Part shown: in pieces, positions 31,459 through 38,532 of the stretch | How positions within the stretch are numbered: the first letter of the stretch is position 1 | Layout of the letters: each line of letters opens with the position of its first letter | DNA from: Coralloluteibacterium stylophorae | GTDB taxonomy: Bacteria > Pseudomonadota > Gammaproteobacteria > Xanthomonadales > Xanthomonadaceae | NCBI RefSeq assembly: GCF_018122625.2 | Contig: NZ_JAGQFT020000006.1 | Span: forward strand, 186,001 to 250,000 | DNA length: 64,000 nt | Reading direction: 5' to 3' | Notes under the pieces: model-generated | The model's input: only the letters and a program-made list of their open reading frames with translations | Told to the model about the DNA's origin: nothing | Databases searched by the model: none | Translations under genes and position numbers: made by a program

Positions 31459-31475
31459 AAGTGAGAACATTGCAG

Positions 31476-33899
31476 ATGAGCAACCACGACCTGATCGCGC
31501 GGCAGCACGCCCTCGAGGAGGAGTCGATCCGCATGGGTGCCGAGGCATACGAAAGGGACCGCGAGCGGCGAGAGGAGTCCGAGATGGCGCCTGGGCGCCG
31601 TCTGATCCGCGAGACCATCCAGCCGATGATCGAGGCCCTGAACGTGTTCGTGGCCGAGGCGTCCTCCGGAAGGGCTGGTCGCCGCCACTCCGCGATCAAG
31701 TACCTCCGCGAGATCGACATCCCGACCCTCGCCTTCTTGACCGTCTCCCGCTGCGTGGACCACCTCGCCCTCGGCGAGTCGCCTGCCACCCGCGTCGCCA
31801 TGAACCTCGCCCTCGCCATCGAGGACGCCGTGAACCACGCCGGCTTCGCAGAGAAGCATCCCGGCCTCTACAAGCTCGCGCAGCGCGCGGTGCAGAAGTC
31901 CACGTCGGCTCGGCACTCCAAGGCGGTGATGAACAACGCCATCTCCAAGACCGACATGGCGTCGTTCTCCTTCCCTGAGGGAGAGGGCGTGATCGTCGCG
32001 ATGAAGCTGATCGAGGTCTTCGCCGAGACCACCGGAATGCTGGAGATGCGCCTGGTGAACCGCGGTTCCGGAGCTGCGCGCAAGTCGAAGATGGTGATCG
32101 AGGGCAACGAGAAGCTGATGGAGTGGCTCGACGCGGCACACCGGTCAGCAGCGAACGTTTGCCCGGTCTCCCTCCCCATGCTGATCCCGCCGCGGCCTTG
32201 GGGGCCGGGGCAGCCTGGAGGCTACCTGCGGCCCGTAGCGGCGCGCGCGAAGCTCGCCCGCGTCCGGAACAAGGCATACCTGAACGAGCTGGCCCTGGCG
32301 GACATGCCGTTGGTGTATGAGGCGGTCAATACGATCCAGAACACCCCCTGGCAGATCAACGCCTCCGTGCTGGACGTGATGCTGGAAGCCTGGGAGGCGG
32401 GCGGCGGTCTCGGCGGACTCCCCTCCAGGGAGCTTCAGGACCTCCCGCCGAAGCCCCTGGGCCTCGTCGAGAACGGCGAACTCTTCAAGAAGGAACACCC
32501 CGAGGAGTTCACCGATTGGAAGCGCCGCGCCTCCGCCGTCCATGAGAGCAACGCCCGCAACACGAGTTCCCGCATCGCGGCCGCGACCCGGCTTCAGGCC
32601 GCGCGCCGCTTCCGTGACGAGCCGGCGATCTACTTCCCTCACTCCCTCGACTTCCGTGGGAGGGTCTACCCCCTCACCGTCTCGCTCACCCCTCAGGGTG
32701 ACGACCCGACCAAGGCGCTTCTGCGGTTCGCCGAAGGGAAGCCGCTGGGTTCCGAGGGTGCCAAGTGGCTCGCCGTCCACGTCGCGAACCTGTTCGGCGT
32801 GGACAAGGTGCCCTTCGAGGAGCGCATCGCTTGGGTGCGGAAGAACGAGGAGCTGATCCTCGACTCCGCCCTTGATCCCCTCGACGGCCGTCGCTTTTGG
32901 GAGACCGCCGATTCTCCGTGGTGCGCCCTGGCGGCGTGCTTCGAGTGGCTCGGCTACTCCCTCCAGGGCGAGGACTTCGTGTCGCACCTCCCCATCGCGC
33001 TCGACGGCTCCTGCAACGGCCTCCAGAACTTCTCGGCGATGCTTCGGGACGAGGTAGGCGGCGCAGCCACCAACCTGATGCCCCGCTCGCACCCGGCTGA
33101 CATTTACACCGAGGTAAAGACGGTGGCCGAAGGGCGCATTCGAAAGGACGCAGAGGGCGGCTGTCCGCTGGCGGCGGCGTGGGACGGGCGGCTGACCCGC
33201 TCGATGGTCAAGCGACCGGTGATGACCCTTCCCTACGGCGTGACCTCCAACGGGATGCGCGGGCAAATCCTCGACCAGATGAAAAAGGACGGGATGGATG
33301 ACTCCTTCGAAATGGCGGGGTACCTCGGGAAGGTCCTGTGGGAGTGCGTCGGGCAGGTCGTCATCGCGGCGGCCGAGGCGATGGCGTGGCTCCGGGCCGC
33401 GGCGAAGGTCGTCTCGGCAGCGGACCTCCCGATCTCGTGGACGACGCCAGCCGGATTCCCTGTGCTCCAGGAGTACCGGGAGGACATCGGCGAGGTAGTG
33501 AACGTCCACCTGGGGGGCAAGCGAGTTCAATTAGTGCTGACTCGTGATGGAACCAAACTCGACCGCCGCCGGCAGGGTGCCGGCATCTCCCCCAACTTCG
33601 TCCACTCCTGCGACGCATCGCACCTGATGCTTACCACCGTCCTCGCGAAGGCCAACGGCATCACGGACTTCGCGATGATCCACGACTCCTACGGCACCCA
33701 CGCGGCCACCACCGGCATCCTGGCGTCCGCCCTCCGCGAAGCGTTCATCGAGCAGTACGAGCGTGACGTGCTGGGGGAGTTCCGGGACGCCCTGGTCGCC
33801 CAGGTACCCCCCGAGATCGCGGCAGACATCCCGCCGCTTCCACCGACCGGCAAGCTGGACCTGAGCCTCGTGCGCGAGGCGCGGTATTTCTTTGCCTAG
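31476..33899 (+). CDS. single-subunit phage RNA polymerase (T7 gp1 family)
   Basis: About 807 residues (T7: 883). Conserved blocks: SLDFRGRVYPL, the catalytic-Asp motif DGSCNGLQNFSAMLRDEVGG, the O-helix KRPVMTLPYGVTSNGMRGQ (Lys/Tyr), SGIAPNFVHS-like GISPNFVHSCDASHL, the second catalytic Asp in MIHDSYGTHAA, and the C-terminal foot ending in Phe-Ala (YFFA; T7 FAFA). It transcribes the middle and late phage genes. A GTG at 31461 is an alternative start; neither has a strong ribosome site. A phage promoter is embedded near its 3' end. No host-type promoter is obvious between attL and this gene. Confidence 0.95.
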   Translation: MSNHDLIARQHALEEESIRMGAEAYERDRERREESEMAPGRRLIRETIQPMIEALNVFVAEASSGRAGRRHSAIKYLREIDIPTLAFLTVSRCVDHLALGESPATRVAMNLALAIEDAVNHAGFAEKHPGLYKLAQRAVQKSTSARHSKAVMNNAISKTDMASFSFPEGEGVIVAMKLIEVFAETTGMLEMRLVNRGSGAARKSKMVIEGNEKLMEWLDAAHRSAANVCPVSLPMLIPPRPWGPGQPGGYLRPVAARAKLARVRNKAYLNELALADMPLVYEAVNTIQNTPWQINASVLDVMLEAWEAGGGLGGLPSRELQDLPPKPLGLVENGELFKKEHPEEFTDWKRRASAVHESNARNTSSRIAAATRLQAARRFRDEPAIYFPHSLDFRGRVYPLTVSLTPQGDDPTKALLRFAEGKPLGSEGAKWLAVHVANLFGVDKVPFEERIAWVRKNEELILDSALDPLDGRRFWETADSPWCALAACFEWLGYSLQGEDFVSHLPIALDGSCNGLQNFSAMLRDEVGGAATNLMPRSHPADIYTEVKTVAEGRIRKDAEGGCPLAAAWDGRLTRSMVKRPVMTLPYGVTSNGMRGQILDQMKKDGMDDSFEMAGYLGKVLWECVGQVVIAAAEAMAWLRAAAKVVSAADLPISWTTPAGFPVLQEYREDIGEVVNVHLGGKRVQLVLTRDGTKLDRRRQGAGISPNFVHSCDASHLMLTTVLAKANGITDFAMIHDSYGTHAATTGILASALREAFIEQYERDVLGEFRDALVAQVPPEIAADIPPLPPTGKLDLSLVREARYFFA
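33528..33551 (+). promoter_or_regulatory. phage RNA polymerase promoter 2, inside the RNA polymerase gene
   Basis: Same motif as at 31296 with only the two spacer bases changed. It lies in the reading frame of the polymerase gene (encoding VQLVLTRDG) about 350 bp before its stop. It would feed the small ORFs and the replication genes downstream, as the T7 promoters clustered after gene 1 do. Confidence 0.75.
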
Positions 33900-33909
33900 T
33901 CAATCCCAC
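33892..33909 (+). repeat. 18-bp direct repeat, right copy
   Basis: Right copy of the repeat at 31441-31458, overlapping the RNA polymerase stop codon. A shorter echo (GTCCCACTTCG) follows at 33919. Confidence 0.8.
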
Positions 33910-33941
33910 TTCTGCAACCGTCCCACTTCGAGGAATAGATC

Positions 33942-34085
33942 GTGAACCTCACCTACTTCCAGAACTCCCCGACCTCCTTCTTCCACTCCGCGGTCGCCCC
34001 GGACGGGACGGTCGTCGCCACCCAGCGCAACGACGAAGCGTTCGCCGACTTCGTGAGCCGCGCGCGCGACCTGGTGGGCGGCTGA
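33942..34085 (+). CDS. small phage protein, unknown function (47 aa)
   Basis: Starts at GTG 33942 with AGGA 8 nt upstream; encodes NLTYFQNSPTSFFHSAVAPD and a tail ending RARDLVGG. Not recognised. First of four small, end-to-start overlapping ORFs between RNA polymerase and SSB, where T7 keeps genes 1.1-2. These could include host-takeover proteins such as an RNA polymerase inhibitor. Confidence 0.6.
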   Translation: MNLTYFQNSPTSFFHSAVAPDGTVVATQRNDEAFADFVSRARDLVGG

Positions 34086-34213
34086 TGGGTCGGAGCTACT
34101 CCCCGGTCCACGGCAACGTGTGGGCTCTCCAGCATCCCCAGGAGAGCCTCGACCTGTTCGACGGGCGCGTCCGCGCCCTGCGCGCGGACCTGAGCGGCAC
34201 GGGCGAGGGCTGA
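34085..34213 (+). CDS. small phage protein, unknown function (42 aa)
   Basis: ATG 34085 overlaps the previous stop (TGATG), and the stop at 34211 overlaps the next start. Sequence begins MGRSYSPVHGNVWALQHPQE. Not recognised; the overlaps argue that it is translated. Confidence 0.55.
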   Translation: MGRSYSPVHGNVWALQHPQESLDLFDGRVRALRADLSGTGEG

Positions 34214-34494
34214 TGTCCGAGCAGGCTGTCCGTGATCGCCTCTTCTCCCGCCCGGCCACCGTGGCCGCGGACGGGGCGATGCAGGTCATCACCGCGCTCC
34301 AGTGGACCGAGCCGGCGGCGCAGGTCATCGCCTGTGCCACCGCGCTCGACTCCTACTGCGCCGAGCTGGGCCTCGACCCGCGCGAGGTCCTCTCCGTGGT
34401 CGGCCGCATGAAGGCCGACTGCCGCTTCCGCCATCTGCGCACGTTCGATGCCGTCGCGGCCTTCGTGCGCAACGAGGTGCGACCGCACCTCTGA
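34213..34494 (+). CDS. phage protein, unknown function (93 aa)
   Basis: A helical, soluble protein with VITALQWTEPAAQVIACATA and a C-terminal RTFDAVAAFVRNEVRPHL. Not recognised. Overlaps both neighbours by one to four bases, so translation is coupled. Confidence 0.65.
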   Translation: MSEQAVRDRLFSRPATVAADGAMQVITALQWTEPAAQVIACATALDSYCAELGLDPREVLSVVGRMKADCRFRHLRTFDAVAAFVRNEVRPHL

Positions 34495-34640
34495 TGCTCC
34501 GCCAATTCGCTTCCGCAGCCGACGACGCGCTGCGCGAACTCGGCCGCCTCTCCACCCCGGAGATCGCGGCCGCCCTGGACACCCCCGACAACCCGGAGGT
34601 GCCCCAGCGGGACCTCCGCACCACTGAGGAACCCGCATGA
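34494..34640 (+). CDS. small phage protein, unknown function (48 aa)
   Basis: MLRQFASAADDALRELGRLS start, acidic/proline-rich end. Overlaps the SSB start (ATGA). Not recognised. Size and place are like T7 gene 2, but no similarity can be claimed. Confidence 0.55.
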   Translation: MLRQFASAADDALRELGRLSTPEIAAALDTPDNPEVPQRDLRTTEEPA

Positions 34641-35305
34641 CCGACATCCTGAACGCGAAGGCCAAGACCTTCTTCTCGCCCCGCGGCAACGCGCGCTTCC
34701 CGAAGCTCAACGAGCCGGACACCAAGTTCGACGCGAACGGCGTCTACGAGACCGGCGTCCTCTTCGAGGAGGGCGAGGAGGCGTGGGACAAGCTGATCCA
34801 GCAGCTCACCGACTACCGCGACGAGTGCTTCGCCGCGTGGAAGTCCGAGAACCCCGCCAAGGCCCGCAAGGCCCAGCTCGCCGACATCGCGGTCGAGGAG
34901 ACCGACAAGGAGGGCGAGCCGACCGGCAAGCACTACATCAAGGTCAAGATGAAGGCATCCGGCGTCGCCAAGCGCACCGGCAAGCCGTTCACCATGAAGC
35001 CGACCTTCTTCGACGGCCGGAAGCAGCAGATCAAGGTCGCACCCGCCATCGGCGGTGGCTCCGAGGTCCGCGTCTCCTTCACCCCGCGCTGGTACTTCGT
35101 GGACAGCTCGAAGCAGTTCGGCCTGTCCCTGTCCCTCAACAGCGTCCAGCTCATCCGCGTGGTCGAGCCGGGCGGTATGGCCGACTCGAGCGGCTTCGAG
35201 GAGGAAGAAGACGCCGACGAGATCGCCGAGGGCACCCCGGCCGCCGCGGCCGGCTTCTCGGACGACGGCGCCGAGGCCGAGACGGACGGTGACGAGGACT
35301 TCTGA
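34637..35305 (+). CDS. single-stranded DNA-binding protein (T7 gp2.5-like)
   Basis: A 222-residue protein (T7 gp2.5: 232). An OB-fold-like core (KVKMKASGVAKRTGKPFTMK, RWYFVDSSKQFGLSLSLNSV) is followed by a strongly acidic tail (EEEEDADEIAEG) ending in Asp-Phe. The acidic tail with a terminal Phe is the gp2.5 device for contacting polymerase and helicase. It coats single-stranded DNA and promotes annealing during replication. The position before the resolvase gene matches T7. Confidence 0.88.
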   Translation: MTDILNAKAKTFFSPRGNARFPKLNEPDTKFDANGVYETGVLFEEGEEAWDKLIQQLTDYRDECFAAWKSENPAKARKAQLADIAVEETDKEGEPTGKHYIKVKMKASGVAKRTGKPFTMKPTFFDGRKQQIKVAPAIGGGSEVRVSFTPRWYFVDSSKQFGLSLSLNSVQLIRVVEPGGMADSSGFEEEEDADEIAEGTPAAAAGFSDDGAEAETDGDEDF

Positions 35306-35729
35306 TCCGCTCGCGAGGCTGATCGAAGCTGCGAGGGGGGCGACGCTGGTCGCCTCTCTCGACTTCCCCTTCGAGCCCGCGCCCGCCTCCCGCCCCCGCG
35401 TCTCCAAGTGGGGCACCTACTTCTCCGGCGCCTACAAGACGTGGCGCGAGACGGCCGCGGCGCACCTTGCGCCTGGCGCCACCGGCCTCGAGGCCGATGA
35501 GCCACTGCTGGTCGTCCACGAGTCCATCTGCAAGCGCCCCAAGACCACGAAGAAGAAGTGGCCGAAGGGCGACGTGGACAACCACGTAAAAGGGCCGCTC
35601 GACGCCATCACCAAGGCGACCGGCTGGTGGACGGACGACGACCAGATCGTCCTCCTGCTGACCGCCAAGCGATTCGCCGCGCCGGGAGAGGAGCCGCACA
35701 CCGCGGTCTCGATCTACCGATGCGGCTGA
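35289..35729 (+). CDS. RusA-family Holliday junction resolvase
   Basis: About 146 residues from GTG 35289, overlapping the SSB end. It has the RusA pattern of a PKGDVDNHVKGPLDAI block followed by WWTDDDQIVLL, giving the conserved aspartates, plus a basic KRPKTTKKKWPKG stretch. RusA dimers cleave four-way junctions. It occupies the slot of T7 gene 3 (endonuclease I, an unrelated resolvase), so the function seems kept with a different fold. Confidence 0.82.
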   Translation: MTRTSDPLARLIEAARGATLVASLDFPFEPAPASRPRVSKWGTYFSGAYKTWRETAAAHLAPGATGLEADEPLLVVHESICKRPKTTKKKWPKGDVDNHVKGPLDAITKATGWWTDDDQIVLLLTAKRFAAPGEEPHTAVSIYRCG

Positions 35730-36142
35730 TGAAGCTCGAGGCCCCCTCGGTCCTCTTCGTCACCGCGACGATGACCTCGCCCACCGTCAGCGCCGACCTC
35801 GGCGCCGAAGGCGTGGCCCTCATGCACCGCCGCCAGGGCTTCAGCCAGATCGCGGCGCACTACGTCATCAAGCGGGACGGAACGGTCGAGCCCGGTCGCC
35901 CCCTCGACACCCCCGGCGTCCTTGCCGGCCCCCGGAACACCTCCGCCATCCAGGTCCTCCTGATCGGCGGAGTGAACCGGTCCCTCGAACCCACGCACGA
36001 CTTCACCGCCGCGCAGCTCTCCGCATTGGAGGGCCTGCGGCTCTCCCATGCCCTGCCCGTCGAGTACGGCCGGGACTACCCGAGGAACCCCGATGAAACT
36101 TTCCAAGCAGGCCGTCACGGTCCTTCAGCACCTCCGGCGTGA
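35729..36142 (+). CDS. T7 lysozyme (gp3.5)-like protein with degenerate amidase site
   Basis: About 137 residues. It aligns with T7 gp3.5 over VLFVTATMTSP, HYVIKRDGTVEPGR, the LLIGGVN strand and FTAAQLSALEGL. The catalytic residues differ: T7 His17 (FVHCS) is Thr here (FVTAT), Tyr46 (GYHF) is Ala (AAHY), and the His122/Cys130 region (HHEVAPKACPSFD) has no counterpart. So zinc binding and amidase activity should be lost. The other role of gp3.5, binding and damping the phage RNA polymerase, could remain. Start 35729 overlaps the resolvase stop; ATG 35720 is an alternative. Confidence 0.78.
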   Translation: MKLEAPSVLFVTATMTSPTVSADLGAEGVALMHRRQGFSQIAAHYVIKRDGTVEPGRPLDTPGVLAGPRNTSAIQVLLIGGVNRSLEPTHDFTAAQLSALEGLRLSHALPVEYGRDYPRNPDETFQAGRHGPSAPPA

Positions 36143-36485
36143 GCCGCACCTGACCTCCTGGCAGGCCGAGGGCGTCTACCGCATCCGCCGGCTCGCCTCG
36201 CGCATCGACGAGCTACGCGCGCTGGGCTACGAGGTCGTCAAGGAGACCAAGGAAGACGCCACCGGCCAGCGGTACACCCGCTACGGCCTGAGCCGCCGGC
36301 AGAAGCGTGTGGTGACCCCGATCCTGCCCCAGCGGCAGCCGAAGGTCCTCTACACGGAGGCGCAGGTCCGCGCGGCGTTCGACGCCTTCTACGACCACCT
36401 CCCCGAGGCGGTGAAGGAGGCGTATTGGGCGGCGAATCTTGGCCGCTACCCCTCCTTCAAGTCCTGCCTGGAGGCCGCACGATGA
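36093..36485 (+). CDS. HTH_39-type helix-turn-helix protein
   Basis: About 130 residues. The N-terminal part (KQAVTVLQHLRREPHLTSWQ followed by RIRRLASRIDELRALGYEV) fits the small winged HTH family seen in phage and plasmid genes. The C-terminal half (AFDAFYDHLPEAVKEAYW) is unrelated helix. AGGA lies 6 nt before ATG 36093. It overlaps the gp3.5-like gene by 50 nt in another frame. A possible DNA-binding regulator; no target known. Confidence 0.65.
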   Translation: MKLSKQAVTVLQHLRREPHLTSWQAEGVYRIRRLASRIDELRALGYEVVKETKEDATGQRYTRYGLSRRQKRVVTPILPQRQPKVLYTEAQVRAAFDAFYDHLPEAVKEAYWAANLGRYPSFKSCLEAAR

Positions 36486-36655
36486 GCCGCCAGCAGCAGA
36501 CCGCCGTCGCCTCGACCATGCGCGAGGCGTTCTCCAAGGCCGCGCGCGCGGCCGCTCCCTCGTCCCTCCAGGGCGAGATCAAGCGCACGCTGAAGCGCGG
36601 CGCGGGCCTCCGCCGCCGCAAGACCATGTGGTCCGTCACCCGTGGCGGACGCTGA
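36482..36655 (+). CDS. small basic phage protein, unknown function (57 aa)
   Basis: ATG 36482 with GGAGG 8 nt upstream. Very basic C-terminus (GEIKRTLKRGAGLRRRKTMW), perhaps nucleic-acid binding. It overlaps the primase-helicase start by 14 nt. Not recognised. Confidence 0.55.
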   Translation: MSRQQQTAVASTMREAFSKAARAAAPSSLQGEIKRTLKRGAGLRRRKTMWSVTRGGR

Positions 36656-38288
36656 TTCCGAGCTGATCGGAAAAGGCCCCTGCGAAGACTGCGGTAGCTC
36701 GGACGCCTGCGCGTCCTACAGCGACGGCCACACGTTCTGCTTCTCGTGCGGCGTCCACCACAAGGGGGAGGGTGCAACGCCCTCCCCCGCCGCATCCGCG
36801 CCGAAGGCCAAGGGCGAGTTCCTCCGCGGCGAAGCGAAGGCCCTCGCCAAGCGCGGGATCACCGAAGAGACCTGCCGCAAGTACGGCTACCTCACGGGCG
36901 ACCACAACGGCAAGACGGTCCAGATCGCCAACTACCGGCGCGACGGGCAGCTCGTGGCGCAGAAGGTCCGGTACAAGCCGAAGCCGGACGGCAAGAAGGA
37001 CATGAGCGTCCGCGGGGACCTGAAGGGCGCCGGCCTGTACGGCCAGCACCTGTGGGAGCCCGGCCGCCGCGTGGTCATCACCGAAGGAGAGATCGACGCG
37101 CTGACGGTGGCCCAGGTCCTCAACCTCCGCTGGCCGGTCGTCTCGGTCCCCAACGGCGCGCAAGGCGCCGCGAAGGCCATCAAGGCCGAGATCGAGTGGC
37201 TCGAGCAGTTCGAGTCGGTCGTCCTGATGTTTGACATGGACGAGCCGGGCCAGGAAGCGGTCGCCGAGTGCGTCCGCCTGTTCTCGCCGGGCAAGTGCAA
37301 GGTCGCGCAGCTCCCCCGGAAAGACCCGAACGAGATGCTCCAGGCCGGCGATACCGAGGGCATCGTCACCGCCATCTGGCAGGCACAGACCTACCGACCG
37401 GATGGCATCGTCGGGTTCAGCGACCTTCGCGACCGCGCCCTTAAGCCGGTCGAGCAGGGACTCCCGTGGCCGTGGGATCGGATGAACGACCTGACCTACG
37501 GCCGCCGGTACGGCGAGGTCTACTTCCTCGGCGCAGGCACGGGTGTAGGCAAGACCGACGTGTTCACCGAGATCATCGCCTACACGGCGGTGGACCTCGG
37601 CGAGAAGTGCGGCCTGTTCTACCTCGAGCAGCCGCCGGTCGAGACCGCAAAGCGGGTCGCCGGCAAGCTCGCCGGCAAGCGGTTCCACGTTCCGGACGGA
37701 AGCTGGACAGCCGAGGAGCTGACCGAGGCGTTCGACCGCGCCGCGGCGACCGGGAACCTGCACCTCTACGACCACTTCGGCTCGACCGAGTGGGACGTGA
37801 TCCTCTCGAAGATGCGCTACCTCGCCGTCAACGAGGGCGTGAAGCACTTCTTCCTGGACCACCTCACCGCGCTCGCGGCGGAGGCCGAGGACGAGAAGAA
37901 GGCGCTCGAGGAAATCATGGCGCAGATCGCCGGCTTCGCTCAGGAGCACGAGGTCTGCTTCTACGGCATCAGCCACCTCGCCACGCCCGAGAAGGGCAGC
38001 CACGAGGAAGGCGCGCGCGTGACGATCCGGCAGTTCAAGGGTTCGCGCGCAATCGGCTTCTGGTCGCACTTCATGTTCGGCCTTGAGCGCGACCAGCAGG
38101 CGGAAGACCCCATCCGCCGCAGCACCACCACCTTCCGGTTCCTCAAGGACCGCCTCACCGGCCAGTCGGTCGGTGAGGTCATGTACCTCCGCTACGACAC
38201 CACCACCGGGCGCCTCTCCGAGGCCCCGCCTCCCTCCGATGACGACGCCTCCGGGTTCCCGGACGAAGGCGACGACGCCCCTTTCTGA
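36642..38288 (+). CDS. primase-helicase (T7 gp4-like)
   Basis: A 548-residue bifunctional protein (T7 gp4: 566) from GTG 36642. The zinc ribbon has Cys14, Cys17, Cys33 and Cys36. A Toprim primase follows (VVITEGEIDALT, VVLMFDMDEPGQ), then a RecA-like helicase with Walker A LGAGTGVGKTD, HFFLDHLTAL and KGSRAIGFWSHF. The acidic tail ends in Phe (DEGDDAPF), as T7 gp4 does for polymerase contact. It unwinds DNA and makes lagging-strand primers. Confidence 0.94.
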   Translation: MADADSELIGKGPCEDCGSSDACASYSDGHTFCFSCGVHHKGEGATPSPAASAPKAKGEFLRGEAKALAKRGITEETCRKYGYLTGDHNGKTVQIANYRRDGQLVAQKVRYKPKPDGKKDMSVRGDLKGAGLYGQHLWEPGRRVVITEGEIDALTVAQVLNLRWPVVSVPNGAQGAAKAIKAEIEWLEQFESVVLMFDMDEPGQEAVAECVRLFSPGKCKVAQLPRKDPNEMLQAGDTEGIVTAIWQAQTYRPDGIVGFSDLRDRALKPVEQGLPWPWDRMNDLTYGRRYGEVYFLGAGTGVGKTDVFTEIIAYTAVDLGEKCGLFYLEQPPVETAKRVAGKLAGKRFHVPDGSWTAEELTEAFDRAAATGNLHLYDHFGSTEWDVILSKMRYLAVNEGVKHFFLDHLTALAAEAEDEKKALEEIMAQIAGFAQEHEVCFYGISHLATPEKGSHEEGARVTIRQFKGSRAIGFWSHFMFGLERDQQAEDPIRRSTTTFRFLKDRLTGQSVGEVMYLRYDTTTGRLSEAPPPSDDDASGFPDEGDDAPF

Positions 38289-38304
38289 CCCTCAAGGACT
38301 CCCC

Positions 38305-38532
38305 ATGAAGATCATCGTCAATGCCGTGCTCCTGACCCTCGGCCGCGGCAACGTGGCCGATCTCGTCTCGTCGATCTCGGCCAACATGAAGGCGCGCGCC
38401 GCGCGCGCCGAGGACCGCTCCTGCGCCATCGCGGACAAGGCGATCCGCCAGCTCGCCAAGGCCGACGCGCTGAATGCCGACGCCCAGCGCGACCGCCGCA
38501 TCGCCTTCCGCTTCGAGGAGCTGGCGCAGTGA
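38305..38532 (+). CDS. phage protein, unknown function (75 aa)
   Basis: ATG 38305 has AAGGA 7 nt upstream. A short hydrophobic start (IIVNAVLLTLGRGNVADLV) is followed by a charged Ala/Arg-rich helix. Not recognised. Overlaps the nucleotidyltransferase start by 4 nt. Confidence 0.6.
   Translation: MKIIVNAVLLTLGRGNVADLVSSISANMKARAARAEDRSCAIADKAIRQLAKADALNADAQRDRRIAFRFEELAQ

Noticed and set aside
35729-36142. Frameshift as the reason for the missing amidase residues in the gp3.5-like gene
   Set aside because: The His-to-Thr and Tyr-to-Ala changes lie inside the well-aligned frame, and the other frames at the 3' end encode the HTH protein, not a zinc-site tail.
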